Assembly (NCBI GenBank): GCA_964652155.1
Contig: CAZZBK010000050.1
Location: 1 to 35,450 of the forward strand
Reading direction: 5' to 3'
DNA from: CAZZBK01 sp964652155
GTDB taxonomy: Bacteria > Planctomycetota > Planctomycetia > Pirellulales > PNKZ01
Length of the DNA: 35,450 nt
Shown here: positions 1 to 7,894 of the stretch, in pieces
Layout: the number at the start of each line of letters is the position of its first letter
How positions within the stretch are numbered: the stretch's first letter is position 1
The notes under the pieces: model-generated
Told to the model about the DNA's origin: nothing
The model's input: the letters and a program-made list of their open reading frames with translations, nothing else
The model's database searches: none
Made by a program: the position numbers and the translations under genes

Positions 1-1
1 G

Positions 2-88
2 AAACAGCGCTGGGAATTCAAAAACTACCTCGACCGTGTGCAGTCTCGCTCGCAACCTAAGAACAACCCCAAGAAGAAAGACCAATGA
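2..88 (+). CDS. C-terminal end of an unidentified protein (5' end outside window)
   Basis: An open frame enters from the left edge and stops at the TGA at 86-88, which overlaps the ATG of the sulfatase (ATGA, 85-88). The visible 28 residues begin KQRWEFKNYLDRVQ and end in a lysine/asparagine/proline-rich tail (NNPKKKDQ). An ATGA overlap is typical of translationally coupled operon genes, so this is probably the 3' end of a gene co-transcribed with the sulfatase. The fragment is too short to assign a family; a second sulfatase or another secreted hydrolase would fit the context but that is only a guess. Confidence 0.5.
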   Translation, partial: KQRWEFKNYLDRVQSRSQPKNNPKKKDQ

Positions 89-1617
89 ACGCACGCCCTT
101 TCATCTTCCTTGTTGCTCTGCTTGCTTCCTTCCGCGGCGAATCCCATGCCGCTCCGAAGCCGAACATCGTCCTCATCCTCGCCGACGACCTCGGCTACTC
201 GGATCTCGGGTGTTACGGCGGGGAAATTCACACGCCGCATCTCGACCAACTCGCGACCGAAGGACTACGATTCTCGCAGTTTTACAATTGTGCCCTCTGT
301 GGGCCATCGCGGGCGGCACTGCTCACAGGACAAGAGCCGCATCGAGTTGGCATTACCCAATGGACGGGGCTGCTGACGAACAACTGTGTGACGATGTTCG
401 AGGTGTTGAACCGCGCAGGCTATGAAACGTGTGCCGTCGGGCGGCTCGATATGCTCACGGCCGACAATTGGCACTTGAGCGAGAATCTGTCGCGACACGT
501 GGCACATTACTTCGGCTCGACAGGGCATCAAGGACCGGGCAACTATTTTGCCGACGTTCGCAACACAGACTTTTATCGCGATGGCGAGAAGTACTCGATT
601 CCCCAGGGCGGTTACAAGACCGACCTCATCACCGACTACACCATCGAGTTTCTCCGCTCTCGCGATCAGACCAAGCCTTTTTTGCTGTACATGGCACACT
701 TCGCGCCGCACTGGCCGCTCCATGCCAAGGAAGCGGACATCGCCAAGTATCGGAAGCTGTATCGCCAACTGGGTTGGGATGCAGCCCGACGCCAGCGGCT
801 CGAACGACTCGTGCAACAGGGAATCCTTCCATCCCATGCGCAACTCGCGCCGCGCGATCCGCGTGCCAAGCCCTGGGGCGAGGCGGAGCAACTCGATTGG
901 GAAGCCGAGCGGATGGCTGTGTACGCGGCACAGATCGATTGTCTCGATCAAAGCGTCGGACGCGTGCTGGCCGCTGTGCGCGGTACGAACACGCTCGTGT
1001 TCTTTCTCAGCGATAACGGTGCCTCCGACAAAGCCGTCGGCCAACTCGACAAGCCAGGTCGCACTTGGCGCAGCGACGACACGCCGACACGTGTTGGTAA
1101 CCATCCTTCGATCACCCCCGGGCCGGCCGATACGTTTGTCACGGCAGGTCCGGCCTGGGCGTCTCTGTCGAACACCCCATTCCGCAATCACAAACAAACC
1201 AACTATGAAGGGGGCATCTCGTCGCCGTTGATCGCCTGGTGGCCCGGCGTCGTTGAGCCAGGAAAGATCACGCACGAGGTCAGTCACATCACCGACCTCA
1301 CCGCCACGGTGTTCGATGTTGCCAGACAGGACTATCCGCGGCAATTTGAACAACGCTCCGTGGCACCGCTCGCGGGCAAGTCGTTACGCCCCGTGCTGGC
1401 CGGGAAAACGCGCGACGGTCACAAGCATCTCTGCTGGGCCACTTCGGGCCATCGCGCCGTGCGTCAGGAGCATTGGAAACTTGTCGCCACACCCCAAAAT
1501 AGCTGGCAATTGTTCGACCTGAGCACCGATCGCGCCGAGACACGTGATCTTGCCTCTGAACAACCCGAGCGCGTCGCAGCGATGGCAAAATTGTTTGAGG
1601 ACTGGCAACAGCCCTAG
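85..1617 (+). CDS. Secreted sulfatase (type I, formylglycine-dependent family), atypical GKWH motif
   Basis: A 510-aa sulfatase of the alkaline phosphatase superfamily, predicted to hydrolyse sulfate esters, probably of sulfated polysaccharides, outside the cytoplasm. A signal peptide covers about residues 1-22 (cleavage near SHA/AP). Visible family motifs: LADDLGYSDLGCYGG (metal-binding Asp pair, about 32-34), C72-G-P-S-R76 with ALLTG (the formylglycine-forming Cys), H205/H209 in MAHFAPHWPLH, FFLSDNG with D310 and N311, and K370 in FRNHKQTNYEGGI. Length is usual for the family. The odd point is the segment that normally reads GKWHLG: here it is GRLDMLTADNWH (from about 119), so the usual Lys and His are not in place. 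It may be a subfamily with shifted substrate-binding residues or have altered activity. The start overlaps the upstream stop; an AAGAAAG stretch lies before the ATG. Confidence 0.93.
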   Translation: MNARPFIFLVALLASFRGESHAAPKPNIVLILADDLGYSDLGCYGGEIHTPHLDQLATEGLRFSQFYNCALCGPSRAALLTGQEPHRVGITQWTGLLTNNCVTMFEVLNRAGYETCAVGRLDMLTADNWHLSENLSRHVAHYFGSTGHQGPGNYFADVRNTDFYRDGEKYSIPQGGYKTDLITDYTIEFLRSRDQTKPFLLYMAHFAPHWPLHAKEADIAKYRKLYRQLGWDAARRQRLERLVQQGILPSHAQLAPRDPRAKPWGEAEQLDWEAERMAVYAAQIDCLDQSVGRVLAAVRGTNTLVFFLSDNGASDKAVGQLDKPGRTWRSDDTPTRVGNHPSITPGPADTFVTAGPAWASLSNTPFRNHKQTNYEGGISSPLIAWWPGVVEPGKITHEVSHITDLTATVFDVARQDYPRQFEQRSVAPLAGKSLRPVLAGKTRDGHKHLCWATSGHRAVRQEHWKLVATPQNSWQLFDLSTDRAETRDLASEQPERVAAMAKLFEDWQQP

Positions 1618-1680
1618 TGATGGGTTGCGACTGTGTTGGCTGACTTTATTCGTGGGTCGATGGGTTCGGGAGAGTTTGTG

Positions 1681-3435
1681 ATGCGGTTCACGATGGTTTT
1701 CGGATTCATTGGGGTGTTTGGCATGCTGGCTCCTGCGGTTGCTCAAGTCGCCGACGAGAATCTGGAGACGTTCTTTCGAGCCTATCTCGATGAAACGTTT
1801 CAAATGCGGCCGCTTGAGGCGACGCAGCTCGGAGACCATCGCTTCGATCACCTGCTCGACGATATTTCGCCCCAGGCTCGCGGCGGCTGGCTAGCCCTGG
1901 CGCGGCGACGGTTGGCAGCCCTGCCACGCGAGGTTCCCTATGCCGAGCTGTCGCGCAATGCCCAGGTGAGTTTCGAGATCTTTCGCGCCGAGCTCACGCG
2001 AAGCATCTGGCTTGCCGAGCACACGCGCCCGTTCGAGGAAGACCCACGTGTCTACGGCGCGTACATCAGCGACAGCGTCTATTCGCTGCTCACCCAGTCG
2101 ACGCTGCCGAAAGAGACGAACATCTCGAATGCCATTGAGCGGATGGGGGAGATTCCTCGCATCGTCGCCACGGCGCAAGCGACGCTGACGAATCCGCCTC
2201 GCTCGGTCCTGGAGACCGCCGTGCTCCAGAATCGCGGCGCGGTGCAATTCTACGAGCAGCAGCTATTCGATTTGGTCGGCGAGACTCCGCAACGCGCGGC
2301 GATTGAGCAGGCGGCCGGCAAGGCGGTTCAAGCGCTGAAGCAGCATCAGCAGTTCTTGGAAGCCCTGCTGCCCAAGGCGAGCGGTGAATGGCGGCTGGGC
2401 CAGGAAAAGTTCTCGCGCAAGCTCGATTTGGTGCTCGACGCCGGAGTCACGGCCGATCAGGTGCTCGCCGACGCACAAGTTGAATTGGTGCGCGTGCAGC
2501 AGGAGATGTATGTCACGGCGCGCCAACTGTGGAGCCGGTATTTCTCTAGCAAGCCGTTGCCCCCGGACGACGAAGCGGGGCGGTCGTTCACGGTTGCCGA
2601 GGTGCTTCGTGTCGTCGGACAAGATCACGGCGCGCCGGAGTTGCTCGTGGCCGATGCCCGCGCGTCGGTCAGCCGACTCAAGGCCTTTATTCGCGAGCGC
2701 GACATTCTGCGCCTGCCCGAGCCCGATCGGTGCATGATCCTCGAAATGCCTGAGTTCCGCCGGGGCAATTCGGCGGCGTACCTCGATCCGGCGTTGCCGC
2801 TCGACCCGCTGGGATCAAGTACGTATGCGGTCAGTCCGCCCCCCGCCGATTGGAGCGTGGCGCGCAAGCGCAGCTTTCTCGAAGAATACAATCGACACAT
2901 GCTGCAAGTGCTCACCATCCACGAAGCCTACCCGGGCCACTACGTGCAACTCGAGTACTCGAACCGCAGCCGATCGCTGATCCGTCGGGTCTTGCAGTCT
3001 GGGGTCTTCACCGAGGGTTGGGCCGTGTACACCGAGCAAATGATGCTCGACCAGGGCTACGGCGAAGGGGACCTGGCGCTGCGGTTGAACCAACTGAAAT
3101 TTTATCTCCGCACGGTCGCCAATGCCGTCCTCGATCATCAGATGCACTGCACTCACATGAGCGACGAAGAAGCCTGGCAATTCTTGACCACCGAAGCCTA
3201 TCAAAGTGACGGCGAAGCGCGCTTAAAGATCATTCGCGCCAAGCAAAGCTCGGTCCAGCTCAGCACCTACTTTGTCGGCCGCATGGCGTTCTACCGACTG
3301 CGTCAGCAAATGCAGCGCGAGCTGGGCGAGTCGTTTCAGTTGGGCCGGTATCACGAAGCCGTGCTGGATCACGGCTCGATTCCCGTCAAGTACCTGAGCG
3401 AGCTCGTGCGGGCCCGATTGCAGCAGCCGCGATAA
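1681..3435 (+). CDS. Secreted DUF885 family protein (HExxPGH metallopeptidase-like)
   Basis: A 584-aa DUF885 protein, a family regarded as zinc metallopeptidase-like. Residues 1-21 form a signal peptide (MRFTMVFGFIGVFGMLAPAVAQ), so it acts in the periplasm or outside. The signature HEAYPGHYVQ starts at H414, with E415 as probable general base, followed about 35 residues later by the family's TEGWAVYTEQMM segment. The open frame extends upstream to a GTG at 1633, but the ATG at 1681 is preferred: GGGAGAG lies about 8 nt before it and the protein then begins with the signal peptide. The gene follows the sulfatase by 63 nt in the same direction, so they may share a transcript. Substrate is unknown. 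Confidence is high for the family and moderate for peptidase activity. Confidence 0.9.
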   Translation: MRFTMVFGFIGVFGMLAPAVAQVADENLETFFRAYLDETFQMRPLEATQLGDHRFDHLLDDISPQARGGWLALARRRLAALPREVPYAELSRNAQVSFEIFRAELTRSIWLAEHTRPFEEDPRVYGAYISDSVYSLLTQSTLPKETNISNAIERMGEIPRIVATAQATLTNPPRSVLETAVLQNRGAVQFYEQQLFDLVGETPQRAAIEQAAGKAVQALKQHQQFLEALLPKASGEWRLGQEKFSRKLDLVLDAGVTADQVLADAQVELVRVQQEMYVTARQLWSRYFSSKPLPPDDEAGRSFTVAEVLRVVGQDHGAPELLVADARASVSRLKAFIRERDILRLPEPDRCMILEMPEFRRGNSAAYLDPALPLDPLGSSTYAVSPPPADWSVARKRSFLEEYNRHMLQVLTIHEAYPGHYVQLEYSNRSRSLIRRVLQSGVFTEGWAVYTEQMMLDQGYGEGDLALRLNQLKFYLRTVANAVLDHQMHCTHMSDEEAWQFLTTEAYQSDGEARLKIIRAKQSSVQLSTYFVGRMAFYRLRQQMQRELGESFQLGRYHEAVLDHGSIPVKYLSELVRARLQQPR

Positions 3436-3510
3436 CATCCCGTTCCGAACGGTGACCGCGCGTGATTTTTCTTCTGGAAAGTAGCCACGCGCTGGCGGAA
3501 GTTGGCGACC

Positions 3511-3535
3511 GCTCGGCAGCTGCTGCCTGCCGAGC
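3511..3535 (+). other. Intergenic hairpin downstream of the DUF885 gene
   Basis: GCTCGGCAG (3511-3519) pairs perfectly with CTGCCGAGC (3527-3535) around a 7-nt loop. No T-tract follows, so it is not a classical intrinsic terminator. It lies 75 nt after the DUF885 stop and could be an mRNA 3'-end stabiliser, a Rho-associated structure, or chance in GC-rich DNA. Confidence 0.35.
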
Positions 3536-3622
3536 ATGGTCTTTGATCGCAACATTGGGTATCGCTCAGAGCTGAACGCACCGAACTCGTTTTGAGTCGT
3601 CGGAGCGGTGAGGTATCTCCAG

Positions 3623-3680
3623 AGCCCACGACTGGCGCTGCGAATCGAACGCATCGCTGGCCGTGGGCTTTTCTTTTTTA
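3623..3680 (+). terminator. Terminator/attenuator-like hairpin with T-tract just before the RES toxin gene
   Basis: AGCCCACG (3623-3630) pairs with CGTGGGCT (3662-3669). Inside this, a second run of pairs with two mismatches closes on the 7-nt loop AATCGAA, giving roughly 18 paired positions in total. It is followed at once by TTTTCTTTTTT (3669-3679). That is the layout of an intrinsic terminator on the + strand, and it could end the sulfatase-DUF885 transcript. Its T-tract ends only 24 nt before the ATG of the next gene (3704), so any promoter upstream of it would be read through or attenuated; a promoter overlapping the T-tract is the alternative. Confidence 0.6.
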
Positions 3681-3703
3681 TGGGGACTCAAAGGGGATCC
3701 ATC

Positions 3704-5161
3704 ATGGGGGAATATCGGAACGAGGTCCGGCTCACACTCAAAAACAGACCCAAAACGTCACGCGCGACACGGCAATTTGTGCGCGAGATTCTCGGGCAGC
3801 CTGAAGTTGATGAACCCGCGATGACTGCCGAGGAGCAGGCCTGGGAAGAATATTTTGAGTGGCTCACAGACATTACGATTCCGCCCGGCTGTTACGTGAC
3901 CGAGTATTGGGATCCTGCCAAACATCCACGCACGAATGCTCCGCCCAATGCCGGATGGTTCGCCTCGACCGATGGTGGCCGTAGCGACGGCGGGACAAGC
4001 TCCGAGGCCGGGCATGGACAGCATTCTGAAAAAGCAGACACGGCGGATCACAAGAGCAGTCCCCAACGCACACGCGATGCGATCGTCAACGATTTACATC
4101 ACGTCAATCGAGCGCTGCGCAAGTGGAAGGAGTCGGCCCAGAATGCTTGGATCGTTGGTCCATCCCAGGCAGAGAAACATCAACTTCACGAACGCATGCG
4201 CCAACTGCTTGATGAGTTGGAGCCACACTTAGAGGATCACGAACTGGCTCACGTCGCGGCTTGGCGCGAGCTTCAAAATGTGTCGAAGAACATCCACGAT
4301 CGATTGAAAAACATCGACATCACCCCCAGCATTCGTGGCGATATCCGTTCTCCGGAGGAACTCAAGGCGGCGGCTCGAGAGGCAAGATTCCAATTCTTGT
4401 TGTCCAAGAATACTCACCAGTGGTGGCGGATGAGCAACGACGAACGGTTCGAACTCCAGCAAGAAATCACCGCTCGAGCCGAGACGTTTCGCAATCGATA
4501 TCACGACGAGGCGGGCTATTCGTTTTTCATGCGACAGCTCGACAAGCTGGTGAACCCGGCTTGGCGTGGCATGGGAAACATGGATGACCTGTTGACAGCC
4601 TTGGGCGGAGCAGCGCCGGCCTTGCGATCACCCGTATCGAAGTTGCCGCATAACACGCGACCGGCTATCCTGGCAGTGACTCCGGCAACGACCGTCCCCA
4701 TGCAGCCGCTTAAACCAAATGCGGCTGCAACGACCTTACCGCGAGGAATCGAATATGAGGGCACAGTTACTCGCGCGGTTCAATCGAATCATGCATCCAC
4801 TGCTTGGGGCATTCACCCTGGCAATGTCGCAGCAAACCATCGATATTCTAAGCCAGGACAAAGCGCACTGTATGCAGGTTCGTCCCAAGATGCAGTGCTT
4901 GCCGAACTTAAACATTACGGAGTTGATGCCAATTTGGTGTCTTGGGTTTCTAAACGTATTAAACTTCGAAACGTTTTAGATCTGACTAATCCAACTGTAC
5001 GACAACAGCTTGGAGTTAGCTTAGAGGACTTGACCGGCGACAGCTATCACGTGACTCAAGCAATTGGTGATAGGGCTCGTCGTGAATATGACGGTCTTAT
5101 TGTGCCGTCAGCCCGTCATCACGGCTCAACAAACATTGTAATCTTTCCAAGAGGTAACTAG
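3704..5161 (+). CDS. Modular toxin-like protein with C-terminal RES domain
   Basis: A 485-aa protein without a signal peptide. Residues about 1-120 include a Trp/aromatic-rich stretch (EEYFEWLTDI) and a WDPAKHPR...PPNAGWFAS motif of a kind I associate with planctomycete toxin-type proteins. The middle (120-330) is helical and charged. Residues about 348-485 match a RES domain: R357, the LYAGSSQDAVLAE segment with Y390 and E401, LDLTNPTVR, and S469 in LIVPSARHHGSTNIVIF. Characterised RES toxins such as MbcT break down NAD+. The start at 3704 has AAGGGG 8 nt upstream; the frame is open back to 3608. From about 4740 the GC content drops (about 35-48% in lines 4921-5100 against about 63% earlier in the same gene), which suggests the RES module was acquired separately. 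No Xre-type antitoxin gene lies upstream; the 70-aa gene 1 nt downstream is the likely neutralising partner. Confidence 0.8.
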   Translation: MGEYRNEVRLTLKNRPKTSRATRQFVREILGQPEVDEPAMTAEEQAWEEYFEWLTDITIPPGCYVTEYWDPAKHPRTNAPPNAGWFASTDGGRSDGGTSSEAGHGQHSEKADTADHKSSPQRTRDAIVNDLHHVNRALRKWKESAQNAWIVGPSQAEKHQLHERMRQLLDELEPHLEDHELAHVAAWRELQNVSKNIHDRLKNIDITPSIRGDIRSPEELKAAAREARFQFLLSKNTHQWWRMSNDERFELQQEITARAETFRNRYHDEAGYSFFMRQLDKLVNPAWRGMGNMDDLLTALGGAAPALRSPVSKLPHNTRPAILAVTPATTVPMQPLKPNAAATTLPRGIEYEGTVTRAVQSNHASTAWGIHPGNVAANHRYSKPGQSALYAGSSQDAVLAELKHYGVDANLVSWVSKRIKLRNVLDLTNPTVRQQLGVSLEDLTGDSYHVTQAIGDRARREYDGLIVPSARHHGSTNIVIFPRGN

Positions 5162-5162
5162 C

Positions 5163-5375
5163 ATGTCGACGGATATTCGCTTCGACAGTCTTCCAGAATG
5201 GTTACGCAATCCGATAAAAAAGATGCGACCTAACGACTACGCTTCTTGGATTCACCAACCTGTACCGGCATTGCATAATCGTTCGGTCGTTGCGGTGTGG
5301 AGGCTCGGTCCATCCGGGGAGGAAGAATTGCGAGACTACTTCACCAAAGTTATGGGATACTTCTTCCCGGGTTAG
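5163..5375 (+). CDS. Small protein, candidate immunity/antitoxin for the RES protein
   Basis: A 70-aa protein of unrecognised family whose ATG lies 1 nt after the RES gene stop, so the two must be co-translated from one mRNA. It begins MSTDIRFDSLPEWLRNPIKKM and carries an acidic, aromatic C-terminal part (EEELRDYFTKVMGYFFPG). It has no signal peptide and no membrane segment. It shares the lower GC of the RES-encoding 3' end, consistent with the toxin tip and this gene having been acquired as one cassette. The immunity role is inferred from position, size and composition only. It is not a recognisable Xre/MbcA antitoxin. Confidence 0.72.
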   Translation: MSTDIRFDSLPEWLRNPIKKMRPNDYASWIHQPVPALHNRSVVAVWRLGPSGEEELRDYFTKVMGYFFPG

Positions 5376-5660
5376 CTTCGCACTATCGAGGTCTGCGCGG
5401 TTATTGAGACAAGGCGACTGAGGTAGACCCCGAGGGTTGGACAGATTTCAGCGTCGATTTGAGGAAGTTAGACGGGCGGCTCGACGCAGGGCAGTTATTC
5501 AGACTCTCCCTCTATAGGCGATCTCACGGGAAACCTGATACATTCATAGTCCGTCGGCAAGGCTCCTGTAAAATGGCCTGTTGCAAGCATCAAAAACAGG
5601 TCGATCTGCCTCGACATGTACCCACCTCCCGAAGGCTGCCCCTTCAAGGCAGTGAATCTC

Positions 5661-7853
5661 ATGCTCAAGCAACCTATAGTCCTTCTCGTTTGCACGGTGG
5701 TCACTTTGATGAGTACGACGATCAGCAACGCGGCGCCTCCGCCGGCGGCTCCGGTCAAGACGGTCACCGAGACCCATTACGGCCAGGCGATCGCCGACGA
5801 CTACCGCTACATGGAGCAATTCACCGACCCCGCGGTGCAAGCCTGGGTGCGCGCGCAGGCCAACGCTGCCGAGCAAACGTTGCACTCGCTCAACGGCCGC
5901 GCCGCGCTGCTCAAGCGGATCGACGAACTGGGCGCCGGCTCGCCCTATACGCTCTCGGGTGTTTCACGTCGGCCGAACGGCGATCTCTTTTATTTCAAAC
6001 AACTCGCCACGGAGAACGTGGCCAAGATCTACGTGCGCGACGCCGCGACGGCCACCGAGCGACTGTTGATCGACCCTGATACGTTTCCCAAGTCAGATCC
6101 GCGGGATCACTTCACGCTGAGTTTTTTTCGCGTCTCGCCCGATGGTTCGCAGTTGCTCTACGGCTTCGCGGCGTCGGGCTCGGAGCAAACGACGCTGCGG
6201 GTGTTTGATCTCGCGAAGCGGCGCGACCTGCCCGACTCGATCGATCGACTGGAAGCGGAATACGCGTTGCCGAATTGGCTGAGTGACGGCAAGTCGTTTG
6301 TGTATAGCCGCCGACGCAAGTTACCCGCCGACGCTCCGCCGACCGAGGGTTACAAGTTCACGCAGGCATTTCTGCACACGATCGGCACCGATCCCGATCG
6401 CGATCCGGTCGTGTATGGACGTGGCGCGGCAGGCTCGCCAACATTCGAGGAGATGGACTTTCCGGCCGTGATCGTCTCGTCGGGATCAGCGTGGGTCGTG
6501 GGGCAGATCAAGCACGGCGACGAGACCGACATCACGCTTTACGCAGCGCCGCGGAGCGACCTTGGCAAAGAGAGTATCCAGTGGACAAAGGTCTGCGGCC
6601 GCACGGATCTGGTCACGAGCTTTGCCGTCCACGGCGATGACATTTACCTGCTCACGGCGCACGACGCGCCGCGGTTCAAGGTGGTTCGCACGGCGCTGGC
6701 GCAGCCCGACATGCGCTCGGCCGCGGTGGTGGTTCCGCCGGGCGAGTATGTGGTCGATTCCGTCTCGGCGGCCCAAGACGCGTTGTATGTCGGCATCTTG
6801 GATGGGGTCCCTCACAAGCTGCTCCGCGTGGCGTATGACCGTGACGCCAAGCCCACGCCGATCGCATTGCCGGCCGACGAGCCGTCGGGCCATTTCGAGT
6901 CGGTCTCGATCAATCTGCCCGGCGCGTTTGTGCGCACGCGGGCCTGGACCCATGAAGGGCGTCTTTACCGTTACGACCCTGCGTCCAGCGGCTTTAGCGA
7001 CACCGGCTTGCTGCCTCAAGGCAAGTTCGACGCACCCGCGGGGTTCACCTCGACCGAAGTGCGAGTCACGAGCCACGACGGCGTGCAAGTCCCGTTGTCG
7101 ATCATCCATCGCAAGGATCTGCGACTCGACGGCACGAACCCGACGCTGCTCACGGGCTACGGTGCTTATGGTCACATCATGGCGATGAGTTACGACCCGA
7201 CCAATCTGGCTTGGCTTGAGCGGGGCGGCGTGCTTGCGGTGGCCCATATTCGCGGCGGCGGCGCGTTCGGCAAGCAATGGCATCATGCGGGCCGAAAAGC
7301 CACGAAGCCCAATACCTGGAAAGACTTTATTGCCTGCGCCGAGTACCTAGTAAAGACCGGCTACACGCAGCCCGCCAAGTTGGCCGGCAAAGGGGTGAGT
7401 GCCGGCGGCATCCTCATCGGGCGGGCGATTACCGAACGACCCGAGCTGTTTGCCGCCGCGCAAATCGCCGTCGGCTGCACCGATATGCTCCGCTTTGAGA
7501 CCACCATGAACGGCCCGCCGAATGTGCCCGAGTTCGGCACCGTCACCGAAGAGGCGTCCTTCCGTGGACTGTGGGCCATGAGCACGCTGCATCACATCCG
7601 CAATGGCGTCAAATATCCGGCGGTCCTATTGACCCACGGGATCAACGACCCGCGCGTTGAACCTTGGCAATCGGCCAAGACGACCGCCCGGCTCCAGGCC
7701 GCCACATCGAGTGGCAAGCCGGTACTGTTTCGCGTCGATTATCACTCGGGGCACGGCATCGGCTCGACGAAGCAGCAGCGACACGAAGAGAAGGCCGACG
7801 TCTGGTCGTTCTTGCTCTGGCAATTTGGCGACGCGCAATTCCAGCCGCGGTAA
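5661..7853 (+). CDS. Secreted prolyl oligopeptidase family serine peptidase (S9A)
   Basis: A 730-aa prolyl oligopeptidase-type enzyme, predicted to cleave short peptides after proline. A signal peptide spans about residues 1-25 (MLKQPIVLLVCTVVTLMSTT..NAA). The N-terminal family segment HYGQAIADDYRYMEQ is followed by a seven-bladed propeller region (to about 430) and the alpha/beta hydrolase domain. The catalytic triad is visible: S580 in GVSAGGIL, D663 in HGINDPRVEPW, and H698 in YHSGHGIG. YGAYG and RGGGAFGKQWH are typical of S9A. Length fits the family plus a signal peptide. The frame is open to 5616, but 5661 is chosen because the signal peptide starts there and AAGG lies about 11 nt upstream. 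The 285 nt before it hold no gene I can support. Confidence 0.95.
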   Translation: MLKQPIVLLVCTVVTLMSTTISNAAPPPAAPVKTVTETHYGQAIADDYRYMEQFTDPAVQAWVRAQANAAEQTLHSLNGRAALLKRIDELGAGSPYTLSGVSRRPNGDLFYFKQLATENVAKIYVRDAATATERLLIDPDTFPKSDPRDHFTLSFFRVSPDGSQLLYGFAASGSEQTTLRVFDLAKRRDLPDSIDRLEAEYALPNWLSDGKSFVYSRRRKLPADAPPTEGYKFTQAFLHTIGTDPDRDPVVYGRGAAGSPTFEEMDFPAVIVSSGSAWVVGQIKHGDETDITLYAAPRSDLGKESIQWTKVCGRTDLVTSFAVHGDDIYLLTAHDAPRFKVVRTALAQPDMRSAAVVVPPGEYVVDSVSAAQDALYVGILDGVPHKLLRVAYDRDAKPTPIALPADEPSGHFESVSINLPGAFVRTRAWTHEGRLYRYDPASSGFSDTGLLPQGKFDAPAGFTSTEVRVTSHDGVQVPLSIIHRKDLRLDGTNPTLLTGYGAYGHIMAMSYDPTNLAWLERGGVLAVAHIRGGGAFGKQWHHAGRKATKPNTWKDFIACAEYLVKTGYTQPAKLAGKGVSAGGILIGRAITERPELFAAAQIAVGCTDMLRFETTMNGPPNVPEFGTVTEEASFRGLWAMSTLHHIRNGVKYPAVLLTHGINDPRVEPWQSAKTTARLQAATSSGKPVLFRVDYHSGHGIGSTKQQRHEEKADVWSFLLWQFGDAQFQPR

Positions 7854-7894
7854 TTCACGCGCGCCGCGCCTCGATGGGCTCGTGTGCGAATCGG

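Noticed and set aside
3635..3655. A tRNA T-arm-like sequence on the minus strand (TGCG, TTCGATT, CGCA)
   Set aside because: There is no room for D and anticodon arms within the enclosing stem of about 47 nt; it is better explained as the loop of the terminator-like hairpin.
5459..6079. A 206-codon plus-strand frame before and inside the prolyl oligopeptidase gene
   Set aside because: It has no domain, overlaps the real gene in another frame, and its composition is that of a shadow frame.
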